From Candidatus Rokuibacteriota bacterium (GTDB lineage: Bacteria > Methylomirabilota > Methylomirabilia > Rokubacteriales > CSP1-6), in NCBI GenBank assembly GCA_003221595.1, contig QHSM01000435.1, forward strand, positions 1-7,012: a stretch of DNA of 7,012 bases. Direction: 5' to 3'. The position numbers and the translations under genes are program-made. Below, in pieces: positions 1 through 6,198 of the stretch; position 1 is the first letter of the stretch; every line of letters starts with the position of its first letter. The notes under the pieces were generated by a model, which ran no database searches, was not told the origin of the DNA, and saw only the letters and a list, made by a program, of their open reading frames with translations.

Positions 1-543
1 CTCGACCTGATAGCGGAGGTCGAGGTGTGCCGTCGGCTCGTCGAGGACGAGCAGGCGTGGCTCCTGGGCGAGGGCGCGCGCGATGAACGCGCGCTGACGC
101 TCGCCGCCGCTCAGATGATCGAACGGAAGATCGGCCAGCTCCAGGACCCCGGTCGCCTCCATCGCCGCGCGCGCGGCGGCGCGGTCGTGCCGGCTCTCGA
201 AATAGCGACCGGGGCCATGGGGATAGCGACCCATCAGGACGAGCTCGCCGACGTTGAAGGGACACTCGGCCGGGGCGCTCTGCGGCACGACGCCCACGCG
301 GCGCGCCAGGTCCGTGCGCGCGAACCGGCGGACGGGCACGCCGTCGAGACGGATCTCGCCGGTCGCGGGCTCGAGCACGCGCGCCACGAGCCGGATCAAG
401 GTCGTCTTGCCCGAGCTGTTCGGCCCGATCACGCCGACCATCTCGCCTCCCGCCAGCTCCAGCGAGACGTCCGATAGCGCGAATGCGCGGCGCCCGGCCG
501 GCGCGGGGTAGGCAAAGCTCACACGCTCGAGCTCCAGGAGCAT
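1..543 (-). CDS. btuD: Cobalamin/iron-siderophore ABC transporter ATP-binding protein, partial (3' end beyond window)
   Basis: This is the ATPase of a BtuCDF-type importer, which powers corrinoid uptake across the inner membrane. The first 181 codons are visible from ATG at 543; the C-terminus lies beyond position 1. Walker A is GPNSSGKTT (residues 40-48), the Q-loop glutamine is Q88, the ABC signature LSGGE is at 144-148, Walker B LLVLDEP is at 164-170, and the D-loop (AHLD) ends at 175. The switch histidine would lie just outside. Serine replaces the usual glycine at position 43 of the P-loop, which should be tolerated. It lies downstream of btuF and btuC on the same strand. It is separated from btuC by 256 bp holding a palindromic element, unlike the other genes of the operon, which overlap. 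No strong Shine-Dalgarno precedes the ATG. The ABC family is certain; the B12 substrate is inferred from the riboswitch and cobUT context. Confidence 0.9.
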   Translation of the reverse strand, partial: MLLELERVSFAYPAPAGRRAFALSDVSLELAGGEMVGVIGPNSSGKTTLIRLVARVLEPATGEIRLDGVPVRRFARTDLARRVGVVPQSAPAECPFNVGELVLMGRYPHGPGRYFESRHDRAAARAAMEATGVLELADLPFDHLSGGERQRAFIARALAQEPRLLVLDEPTAHLDLRYQVE

Positions 544-583
544 CACACCGCTCGGATCTCGCGGACTGAGGCTCGGACGGCGG

Positions 584-753
584 CGCGGACACGGGACGAC
601 CCCGGACGGGGGAAGGGGTCGCGTGACCACGCGGCACGCCTGCGCAAACCGCCTGCGGCTGGGCTCCATCCGGGTGCATGTTGTCCGACGCCCTCATCGA
701 GGGAACGGGTCCCGTCGACCCCTTCCCCCGTCCGGGGTCGCCCCGTGTCCGCG
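584..753. repeat. Palindromic MITE/REPIN-like element with 38-bp inverted arms, between btuC and btuD
   Basis: The left arm (584-621) and right arm (716-753) are reverse complements over 38 bp with one mismatch (A at 596 against the G-equivalent in the other arm), enclosing a 94-bp centre. Each arm is itself an imperfect palindrome: CGACCCC pairs with GGGGTCG at 597-603/615-621 and again at 716-722/734-740, each with an 11-nt G- or C-rich loop. I find no reading frame I can support in the 256-bp gap and no clear target-site duplication. This architecture, two inward- or outward-facing short palindromes with a linker, is typical of REPINs/BIMEs or MITEs. It lies inside the B12 operon, so the transcript would carry a very stable hairpin between btuC and btuD. 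The inverted repeat is seen directly; mobility is inferred. Confidence 0.8.
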
Positions 754-799
754 ACCACCGCTGAGCGCTCGAGTGTCGGCATCGGCGGGCGCGCGGGCA

Positions 800-1816
800 T
801 CAGAGGTTGGGGCGGTAGCGGGTGCGCAGGAGATAGACGAAGAACGGGGCGCCGCAGAGGGCGGTGATGACGCCGACCGACAGCTCGGCGGGTGCCACGA
901 CGTTGCGGGCGAGCGTGTCGGCGAGCAGGAGGAAGATGCCGCCACCAACGAGCGAGGCGGGCACGAGGAGCCGGTTGTCCGAGCCGAGCAGCATGCGGAG
1001 CGCGTGCGGTACGATCAGTCCCACGAAGCCGATCGGTCCCGCGAAGGCGACGACGCTCGCGGTGAGGAGCGCGGCGCCCACGAAGATCGCCAGCTTCAGC
1101 CGCGCGGCGCCGACGCCCAGCAGGAGCGCGGTCTCCTCGCCCAGCGCCATGAGGTTCAGCTCCCGCGCGTGGCGCGCGACGAGCCAGAATCCCGCTCCCG
1201 CGCAGAGCGCGAACACGCCCAATGCGCGAGGGGGAATCGGCGCGAGGTTGCCGAGCAGCCAGTGGATGACCCCGCCGAGCCGGTTGAGGTCGAGGAACGA
1301 GATGATCACCGTGATCGCCGCCGAGAAGAAGATGCCGACGATGACGCCCGCCAGCAGCAGGGTCTGGATCGACAGCTCCCGGCCGATCGCCGCGATCAGG
1401 TAGACCAGGCCCGCAGCGAGGAGCGCGCCGGCGAAGGCGAACGCGGTGAGGCCCGCGGCCTCGAGGAAGGTCCAGCCGAGCCCGACGCTCTGGCCGATCA
1501 CCACCCCGAAGGCGGCGCCGCTGGTGACGCCGAGCACGGAGGGCTCGGCGAGAGGATTTCGGGTGAGCGCCTGGAACGCGACCCCCGCGACGGCGAGCGC
1601 GCCGCCGGCGAGCGCCGCGACCACGATCCGCGGCAGGCGGATCGACAGCGTCACGACTCGCTCGACCGATTCCGGGGCGGCGCGCCCGGCCAGGGCGTTC
1701 AGGACCGCGCGCGGCGAGATCGCGGCGCTTCCCACGAAGAGCGCCGAGGCGGCGATGACGATCAGCGCCGCCGTGAGGACGGCGAGCACCAGGACGAGCC
1801 GCTTCGCCGGGCTCAC
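800..1816 (-). CDS. btuC: Cobalamin ABC transporter permease, FecCD/BtuC family
   Basis: This inner-membrane permease subunit forms the translocation path for corrinoid. It is 338 aa, normal for the FecCD family (about 330 aa). Hydrophobic helices run throughout, starting with residues 7-29. Family landmarks are RLPR (60-63), GGALAVAGVAFQ with TRNPLAEP (71-92) followed by LGVTSGA, the coupling-region segment FAGPIGFVGLIVPH (258-271), and a C-terminal PAELSVGVITALCGAPFF (309-326). I chose GTG at 1816 because it forms a GTGA overlap with the btuF stop and gives the right length. The longer open frame upstream runs through btuF and is out of frame with it. BtuF would dock on its periplasmic face and BtuD on the cytoplasmic loop. 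Sequence alone cannot separate B12 from heme or siderophore permeases; the riboswitch and cobUT neighbours argue for B12. Confidence 0.93.
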   Translation of the reverse strand: MSPAKRLVLVLAVLTAALIVIAASALFVGSAAISPRAVLNALAGRAAPESVERVVTLSIRLPRIVVAALAGGALAVAGVAFQALTRNPLAEPSVLGVTSGAAFGVVIGQSVGLGWTFLEAAGLTAFAFAGALLAAGLVYLIAAIGRELSIQTLLLAGVIVGIFFSAAITVIISFLDLNRLGGVIHWLLGNLAPIPPRALGVFALCAGAGFWLVARHARELNLMALGEETALLLGVGAARLKLAIFVGAALLTASVVAFAGPIGFVGLIVPHALRMLLGSDNRLLVPASLVGGGIFLLLADTLARNVVAPAELSVGVITALCGAPFFVYLLRTRYRPNL

Positions 1817-2712
1817 CGAAACGCCTCGGGATGGATCGCCCGCGCCAGCTGCTCGAGGCCGTCGGCAACCCTGGGACCGTAGCGATGCAGCAGGTCGCCG
1901 TTGACCGAGCGAAGCCGCCCGGCCTTGACGGCGGGCAGATCGCTGAGGCGACGCCACTTCTCCTCGGCGATCGCGCCGGTACCGGCCCCGTGGTTGGCCA
2001 GCAGGATGACCTCGGGGCGCCCGGCCACCGCGGACTCCAGGCTGTAGCGCGGCCACGACGCGGGATCGTCGGCGGTGAGCGAGCGGCCGCCCGCGAGCTG
2101 GATCAACTCGGTCACGATCGTGTCCCGACCGGGCACGATCAGGGGCTCCGGCCACAGCACGTAGAGGACGCGGGGGCGGTCGAACGAGCCCACGGCCCGG
2201 GTCACCGCATCGATCCGCTGCTCGAGCCGCGCCACGATCGAGCCGGCGGTCGCCTGGCGCCCCGTGAGCCCGCCGATTCCAACGATCAGCGCCTTCACCT
2301 CGGCAACGCGGTGAACCGCGACCAGATACACGGGGACTCCGAGCCGCGCGAGCTGCGTGAACGTGTCCTCGCGCGTTCCCTCCGTCGTGGCGATGACGAG
2401 ATCGGGGCGGAGCGCCACCACGGCCTCGAGGCTCGGCGCGACCATCCCACCGACGCGCGGCTTGCGCCGGGCCTCCGCCGGGAAGTCGCAAAAATCGGTG
2501 ACGCCGACGAGCATGTCCTCGGCCTTCAGCGCGTACAGGATCTCGGTGACGCTCGGGACGAGCGACACGATGCGCGCGGGAGGCGCCGCCAGCGTGATCT
2601 CCCGCCCGAGCATGTCGCGTGTCGTGAACGCCGCGGCGGGCGTGGCCAGCAGGAGGGCCAGCGCCAGGGCTCGCAGCGCGACGCGCGCGCCGTCAGCGCG
2701 CAGGGCTGACAC
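1813..2712 (-). CDS. btuF: Periplasmic cobalamin-binding protein
   Basis: This is the substrate-binding protein that delivers corrinoid to BtuCD. It is 299 aa with an N-terminal signal peptide: arginines at 5, 10 and 14, a hydrophobic core at about 15-23, and a likely cleavage after AAA (residues 26-28). No lipobox cysteine is present, so it is probably soluble in the periplasm rather than a lipoprotein. The mature part opens with DMLGREITL, then IVSLVPSVTEILYAL (48-62), whose Glu57 is placed like the conserved lobe glutamate that contacts permease arginines, and GVTDFCDFP (70-78), characteristic of BtuF-like proteins. A second conserved segment (GRDTIVTELIQLAGG) marks the start of the C-terminal lobe. 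The start is GTG at 2712, overlapping the cobT stop by 20 nt, with AAGG about 9 nt upstream. No alternative start would keep the full signal peptide. Confidence 0.92.
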   Translation of the reverse strand: MSALRADGARVALRALALALLLATPAAAFTTRDMLGREITLAAPPARIVSLVPSVTEILYALKAEDMLVGVTDFCDFPAEARRKPRVGGMVAPSLEAVVALRPDLVIATTEGTREDTFTQLARLGVPVYLVAVHRVAEVKALIVGIGGLTGRQATAGSIVARLEQRIDAVTRAVGSFDRPRVLYVLWPEPLIVPGRDTIVTELIQLAGGRSLTADDPASWPRYSLESAVAGRPEVILLANHGAGTGAIAEEKWRRLSDLPAVKAGRLRSVNGDLLHRYGPRVADGLEQLARAIHPEAFR

Positions 2713-3745
2713 CGGCGGCCTTGAAGGTCGCCATCTCGCTCCAGAGACGGGCCGCCGCGCGGGCCAGATGGATGAAGAGCGCGGCGCCGGTGCCCTCGCC
2801 GAGCCGCAGCGAGAGGTCGAGATACGGGGCGAGCCCGAGGTGATCGAGCACCGTCGTGTGGCCCGGCTCGGCGGAGCGATGCGCGGCGAACAGCACGTGC
2901 TGCGCGGCCGGCGCGAGCGCGACGGCGATCAGCGCCGCCGCCCCGGCGATGAACCCGTCGAGCACCACCGGGACACGCCGCGCGGCGCCCGCGAGGATCA
3001 CGCCGACGAGCCCGCCGATCTCGAAACCGCCGACCTTCGCGAGCACGTCGAGCCCGTCCCGCGCGTCGGGCCGGTTGACCTCGAGAGCCCGGCGCACCGC
3101 GGCCACCTTGCGCGCCAGCGTCGCGTCGTCGATGCCGGTGCCCCGTCCGGTGACACGCTCGGGGGCGCCGCCGGTGAGCACCGCCGCGATCGCGCTGGCG
3201 GCCGTCGTGTTGCCGATGCCCATCTCGCCGGTGGCCAGGAGATCGGCGCCGGCGTCGAGCGCCTTCTGGGCCAGCGCCGCGCCGGTCTCGATCGCCTGGA
3301 TCGCCTGCTCGCGCGTCATCGCCGGGCCCGCGGCGATGTTGGCCGTGCCCGGGCCGATCGGGCAGGCGACGAGCTCGGCCGAGCGGGTGAGCGGAGCGGC
3401 CACGCCGAAGTCGGCCACCACGAGCCGCGCCCCCGCCTGTCGCGCCAGCACGTTCACCGCGGCGCCCCCCCGCAGGAAGTTCTCGACCATCTGCGCCGTC
3501 ACCACCTGGGGATACGCGCTGACGCCCTCGGCAGTCACGCCGTGATCGGCGGCGAACGTGAAGATGACGGGATGGCCGACCTCGGGCGCGCCACCGCGCA
3601 GGAGCGCCAGTCGCAGCGCGATCTCCTCGAGCCGCCCGAGGCTCCCGGGCGGCTTGGTGAGGCTGGCCAGATGACGCTCGGCCGCCTCGACTCCGCCCGG
3701 CGGGGGCGGCGCGATCGAGCCAAGCAGCTCGGCGAGGCGCGTCAT
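2693..3745 (-). CDS. cobT: Nicotinate-nucleotide--dimethylbenzimidazole phosphoribosyltransferase
   Basis: CobT transfers the phosphoribosyl group of nicotinate mononucleotide to the lower-ligand base (classically 5,6-dimethylbenzimidazole), giving the alpha-ribotide used in nucleotide-loop assembly. It is a cytoplasmic protein of 350 aa, full length for the family. Recognisable segments are LTKPPGSLGRLE (29-40), FAADHGV followed by SAYPQVVTAQMV, GEMGIGNTTAASA in the middle, and near the C-terminus LGEGTGA, whose Glu at residue 317 matches the family's catalytic base (Glu317 in Salmonella CobT). ATG at 3745 was chosen because it overlaps the cobU stop as ATGA; the in-frame ATG at 3811 would need a long overlap with cobU. 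Base specificity (dimethylbenzimidazole, adenine or phenolic) cannot be read from the sequence. Confidence 0.96.
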   Translation of the reverse strand: MTRLAELLGSIAPPPPGGVEAAERHLASLTKPPGSLGRLEEIALRLALLRGGAPEVGHPVIFTFAADHGVTAEGVSAYPQVVTAQMVENFLRGGAAVNVLARQAGARLVVADFGVAAPLTRSAELVACPIGPGTANIAAGPAMTREQAIQAIETGAALAQKALDAGADLLATGEMGIGNTTAASAIAAVLTGGAPERVTGRGTGIDDATLARKVAAVRRALEVNRPDARDGLDVLAKVGGFEIGGLVGVILAGAARRVPVVLDGFIAGAAALIAVALAPAAQHVLFAAHRSAEPGHTTVLDHLGLAPYLDLSLRLGEGTGAALFIHLARAAARLWSEMATFKAAGVSPAR

Positions 3746-4275
3746 GAGCCCGCTCGCGGAGTCTTGATCGTGAGCGGAATGCCCGCGACCATGAGCACCA
3801 CCGTGTCGCACGCCGCCGCCACGCGCTGATTCACACCGCCCAGCAGGTCACGGAATCGCAGCCCTGCCGCGGTTTCGGGGTGCACGCCTTCACCCACCTC
3901 GTTGGACACCACGGTGAAGCTCGACCGGCGGCGGCCGATGAGCCTGGCCAGGGCGTTGGCTTCGTCGAGGATCGCGTCGTCGCGATCGCCGCGCAGCAGT
4001 CGATTCGCGACCCAGAGCGTGAGGCAATCCACGACGAACGCGTCGCACGTGCCCTCGAGCTTCTCCAGGCGCGCCACGAGCTCGAGCGGCACCTCGATCG
4101 TCGTCCAGTGCGGCGGGCGCTCCGCGCGATGCCGCGCGATACGGCGGGCCATGTCCTCGTCGAGCGCCTCGGCGGTCGCGACGAAGGCGATTCGTCCCTC
4201 GGCGGGGCTCCGCGCGACGGCGTAGCGACTCTTGCCGCTTCGCGCGCCGCCGACCACGAAGAGCGATGCGACCAC
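3742..4275 (-). CDS. cobU: Adenosylcobinamide kinase / adenosylcobinamide-phosphate guanylyltransferase
   Basis: This bifunctional enzyme phosphorylates adenosylcobinamide and then transfers GMP to it, giving AdoCbi-GDP for the CobS condensation. It is 177 aa, close to the usual 180. The P-loop GGARSGKS is at residues 9-16. DEDMARRIARHRAERP (39-54) contains His49, the best candidate for the guanylylated histidine. SNEVGEGVHP and GGVNQRVAAACD are the conserved C-terminal segments. The family region that often reads HH here reads RH, with only the second histidine kept. The start is GTG at 4275, preceded by GGGAGGA about 11 nt upstream. It is the first gene after the cobalamin riboswitch, and its stop overlaps cobT's ATG. 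The symbol cobP is used for orthologues in aerobic-pathway organisms. Confidence 0.95.
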   Translation of the reverse strand: MVASLFVVGGARSGKSRYAVARSPAEGRIAFVATAEALDEDMARRIARHRAERPPHWTTIEVPLELVARLEKLEGTCDAFVVDCLTLWVANRLLRGDRDDAILDEANALARLIGRRRSSFTVVSNEVGEGVHPETAAGLRFRDLLGGVNQRVAAACDTVVLMVAGIPLTIKTPRAGS

Positions 4276-4283
4276 TCTGCCCG

Positions 4284-4312
4284 GATCCTCCCGCGAAGAC
4301 CGGTTGCGGATC
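4284..4312 (-). promoter_or_regulatory. Possible Shine-Dalgarno-sequestering hairpin ahead of cobU
   Basis: Between the riboswitch and the cobU GTG, GATCC (4308-4312, minus strand) can pair with GGATC (4284-4288), with short GC pairs inside. This covers part of the GGGAGGA ribosome-binding site (4286-4292). No U-tract follows any hairpin here, so an intrinsic terminator is not supported. Control at translation initiation is the likelier read-out. The pairing is weak to moderate and was judged by eye only. Confidence 0.35.
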
Positions 4313-4314
4313 AG

Positions 4315-4472
4315 CGCCCGGGCAGGTCTCCTGGCTCTCGGATCGTCCTACTCCCCGCGCCTTCCCGACCCGTTCCGGTCAGTGGCACTTGCGGGTTTCG
4401 TCCCCGATCACAGTGACGGGGTCGCGGCGGCTCGGACCGCCTTCCCTGAGGCCCTCACGGCCATCCCGAGCG
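4315..4472 (-). promoter_or_regulatory. Cobalamin riboswitch (AdoCbl class)
   Basis: The minus strand carries the cobalamin riboswitch core in order. The P1 5' strand CGCTCGGG (4465-4472) pairs with CCCGGGCG (4315-4322). A GGGAA element follows, then a P3-type hairpin GGCGG/CCGCC (4426-4441), then the hairpin CCCCG/CGGGG (4402-4421) with the TCACTGTGA loop region. The B12 box GCCACTG is at 4380-4386, and the terminal GCCAGGAGACCTGCC at 4321-4335 is nearly invariant in this class. It ends about 40 nt before the cobU start, so high adenosylcobalamin should reduce expression of the cobU-cobT-btuFCD operon. Structure and position agree; the ligand is assigned from the class. Confidence 0.96.
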
Positions 4473-4487
4473 CGAACAACGTGGCGA

Positions 4488-4516
4488 ACGCTAACAAAAT
4501 CGCGCACCGATCGCAA
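4488..4516 (-). promoter_or_regulatory. Candidate sigma-70 promoter of the B12 operon
   Basis: On the minus strand, TTGCGA (4511-4516) and TAGCGT (4488-4493) are separated by 17 bp that include an AT-rich run unusual in this window. Matches to consensus are 4/6 and 3/6. Transcription would begin near 4480, just ahead of riboswitch P1 (4472), which is where a promoter is expected. The call rests on that placement more than on motif strength. Confidence 0.45.
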
Positions 4517-4530
4517 CCGGCCGGCGGCCT

Positions 4531-4989
4531 TCAGGCATTCAGCACGTTCTCGAGGTCGCGGATGCGGCGGGAGAGGTTGACGAGCATCCGCTGCGTCAGC
4601 TCCGGGACCTCCCGCAGGAGCTGCCAGAAGTGCAGCCGGTTGATCACGAGGACGCGCAGGTCGGTCTCGGCCTTGACCGTGGCCGAGCGGGGCTCGCCGT
4701 CGAGCAGGCTCATCTCGCCGAAGAACTCGCCGGGCCGGAGACGATGGCGCTTGTGCAGCGAGAGCGCCACCAGCGCGGTGCCGTCGACGATGATGAAGAA
4801 CTCGTCGCCCGCCTCACCCTGCCGGGTGAGCACGGTTCGCTCCGGAACCTCGACCACCTTCGAGATGTCGGCGACGGCACGCAGCTGGCGCAGGCTGCAG
4901 GCCTCGAAGATGGGGACGCGCTCCAGGTACCTGACCTTCTCATCGCGCGCAGTCCGGAATACCTCGAAGACGTCGCCGATCAGTTTCAT
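4531..4989 (-). CDS. Stand-alone cyclic nucleotide-binding domain protein (Crp/PKA-R type)
   Basis: This 152-aa protein consists of a single cNMP-binding fold with no visible HTH, kinase or channel domain. An N-terminal helical part with YLERVPIFEACSLRQL (21-36) precedes the beta-roll. GEAGDEFFIIVDG (58-70) is the usual hairpin motif. The phosphate-binding cassette FFGEMSLLDGEPRSATV (89-105) keeps Glu92 and Arg101, the residues that hold the ribose 2'-OH and the cyclic phosphate, so it should be able to bind cAMP or cGMP. The C-terminal helices (LTQRMLVNLSRRIRDLE) resemble the lid/C-helix. ATG at 4989 overlaps the stop of the DUF169 gene as ATGA, implying coupled translation and perhaps a physical partnership. 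It has no output domain of its own, so it probably acts on a partner protein; which one is not shown. Confidence 0.88.
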   Translation of the reverse strand: MKLIGDVFEVFRTARDEKVRYLERVPIFEACSLRQLRAVADISKVVEVPERTVLTRQGEAGDEFFIIVDGTALVALSLHKRHRLRPGEFFGEMSLLDGEPRSATVKAETDLRVLVINRLHFWQLLREVPELTQRMLVNLSRRIRDLENVLNA

Positions 4990-5768
4990 GGGGTCTTCGT
5001 CTCCTTGGCCGCGTAGCTCACTGCCAGCCCGGCGCCCGCGTCCGCCTGGATCCCGTAGGGCGGCACCGGGTAGCGAAGACCGTTCCGGTCGAGCGCCGCG
5101 AGCCCCTCGATGACCTTGGGCAGGAAGCGCGGCGGAATCGCCATCAAGAGCTCGTCGTCCGCCACACCGCCGTAGCGTCGCTCCGCGTAGCACGGAATCG
5201 TGAGCGCCGGCTCTCCGGTCTTGAGCGCCTTGCCCCACGAGTCGGCGCACGCCGATTCGCCGACCGAGGTGAAGCTGAGCTTCTTGTAGCCCGTCCACTG
5301 GAGCCCGTTGATGAAGAAGATCATCTGCCCCGGCGTGCCGTAGATGAGGCAGATGTCGGGCGGATCGAGCCGCCCGGACGTCAGCGGGGCCACCGCCATG
5401 GCGCGGTAGCGGCCGTGCGGGACGCAGTCCATCGCGTGCTGATGCAGGCTGGCGTCCTCCGCGCTCTTGAACCAGACGCCGGCCATGCGGCGGCCGGACA
5501 GCCACTCGCTATCTTGTGGATGAAGCCCGATGACGGCGCCGCACTGGGCGCCGATGAGGTCGGCCATCGTGATGCCGACGGTCCACCCGAGCTGCCGGGC
5601 CTGGGCGACGATCTGATCGGTCGTGTGCCGCGCCTTCGGGCGGCGAATCTTCGGAATCGCTTCCATCGCCTCGACCGTCTCGAAGAGCTTCATCCCGATC
5701 GGTATCGAGCGCAGCCGAAGATACCGGTTGAGGCCATCCACGATCGCGTTCCAGTCGTAGCGTTCCAT
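4986..5768 (-). CDS. DUF169 family protein of unknown function
   Basis: This 260-aa soluble-looking protein resembles the DUF169 family, which has no established biochemical role. I see no signal peptide or membrane segment. Five cysteines lie in conserved-looking contexts: GAQCGAVIG (Cys76), MDCVPHG (Cys115), DICLIYG (Cys140), SACADSW (Cys174) and IPCYAERRYG (Cys193). Other marked stretches are PIGMKLF near the N-terminus and GTPGQMIFFINGLQW (144-158). The start was chosen as ATG at 5768, which has GGTGGAG about 7 nt upstream; an in-frame GTG at 5780 lacks comparable spacing. It overlaps the downstream CNBD gene by ATGA and follows hslR after 41 bp. Family assignment is from recall of the sequence pattern; a ligand- or metal-binding role for the cysteines is speculation. 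Confidence 0.8.
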   Translation of the reverse strand: MERYDWNAIVDGLNRYLRLRSIPIGMKLFETVEAMEAIPKIRRPKARHTTDQIVAQARQLGWTVGITMADLIGAQCGAVIGLHPQDSEWLSGRRMAGVWFKSAEDASLHQHAMDCVPHGRYRAMAVAPLTSGRLDPPDICLIYGTPGQMIFFINGLQWTGYKKLSFTSVGESACADSWGKALKTGEPALTIPCYAERRYGGVADDELLMAIPPRFLPKVIEGLAALDRNGLRYPVPPYGIQADAGAGLAVSYAAKETKTP

Positions 5769-5796
5769 GACACGCTCCACCGCTCAGTGATGACCA

Positions 5797-5802
5797 ACTA
5801 TA
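5797..5802 (-). promoter_or_regulatory. Possible -10 element upstream of the DUF169-CNBD pair
   Basis: TATAGT (5/6 match to TATAAT) lies in the 41-bp gap between hslR and DUF169, in a locally AT-rich spot, about 29 nt upstream of the DUF169 ATG. No convincing -35 box lies 16-18 bp upstream. It may give the pair a promoter of its own, or it may be chance with read-through from hslR. Confidence 0.25.
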
Positions 5803-5809
5803 GCTCGCA

Positions 5810-6187
5810 CTAGTGTCCCCGCAGGCGGTCGATTTCCCGGCGCTCGCGCTTGGTCGGGCGGCCGGCACCGGGCTCGCGGAACGGCGGCGGCGCCTGGCGC
5901 GACCGCGGGGGCTCGGGAGGGGTCAGATCCTCGAAGAGCTTCCGAGCGGCCTCCGCCGATCCGCGCCGCTCGCCGACGCCGACGACCTTCAGGATGCGAC
6001 GTCGTCCGCGCGGGAGACTCACCTCGATACGATCGCCGGTGCGGACGCGCCTGGCCGGCTTCGCCGCCTCCGCGTTGATGTCCACCTTGCCGCCGTCGCA
6101 CGCGGTTGAGGCGAGGCTTCGCGTCTTGAACACCCGCGCGGCCCAGAGCCACTTGTCCACGCGGATCGAATCAGAGGAGGGCTGCAT
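5810..6187 (-). CDS. hslR: S4-domain RNA-binding protein, Hsp15/HslR family
   Basis: This 125-aa protein has an N-terminal S4 RNA-binding domain: IRVDKWLWAARVFKTRSLA (8-26), then GGKVDIN (32-38) and KPARRVRTGDRIEV (43-56). A proline-rich linker (90-104) follows, then a basic C-terminal tail GRPTKRERREIDRLRG (109-124), as in HslR proteins. In E. coli, Hsp15 binds 50S subunits that carry a stalled nascent chain and helps recycle them; the same role is inferred here. ATG at 6187 is the natural start because the S4 domain begins directly after it. No Shine-Dalgarno precedes it, and a -10-like TATGAT ends only 11 nt upstream, so the mRNA may be leaderless or nearly so. It is divergent from the DUF3047 gene (38 bp apart) and may be co-transcribed with DUF169-CNBD. 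Confidence 0.9.
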   Translation of the reverse strand: MQPSSDSIRVDKWLWAARVFKTRSLASTACDGGKVDINAEAAKPARRVRTGDRIEVSLPRGRRRILKVVGVGERRGSAEAARKLFEDLTPPEPPRSRQAPPPFREPGAGRPTKRERREIDRLRGH

Positions 6188-6198
6188 CCGGAGACGGT

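Noticed and set aside
584..753. The btuC-btuD palindrome as a rho-independent terminator
   Set aside because: The arms are 94 bp apart and no T-run follows on either strand; a terminator here would also cut btuD off from its operon.
543..1868. 441-codon open frame on the minus strand over btuC and the intergenic palindrome
   Set aside because: It is out of frame with the clear FecCD permease, is very Arg/Gly/Pro-rich with no family features, and arises from high GC content.
3746..3811. Upstream ATG extension of cobT by 22 codons
   Set aside because: The extension is His/Gly-rich without family similarity and lies within cobU; the ATG at 3745 forms the expected ATGA overlap.
2357..3829. 490-codon plus-strand open frame antisense to btuF and cobT
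   Set aside because: Its composition is typical of an antisense GC-rich shadow, and the opposite strand encodes recognisable, full-length BtuF and CobT.
4505..4530. GC-rich inverted GGCC motifs just after the CNBD stop as an intrinsic terminator
   Set aside because: The stem is only about 4 bp and has no T-tract on the minus strand; the region fits the upstream flank of the B12 operon promoter better.
5769..5780. GTG start at 5780 for the DUF169 gene
   Set aside because: ATG at 5768 has a well-spaced GGTGGAG, which the GTG start would place inside the coding sequence.
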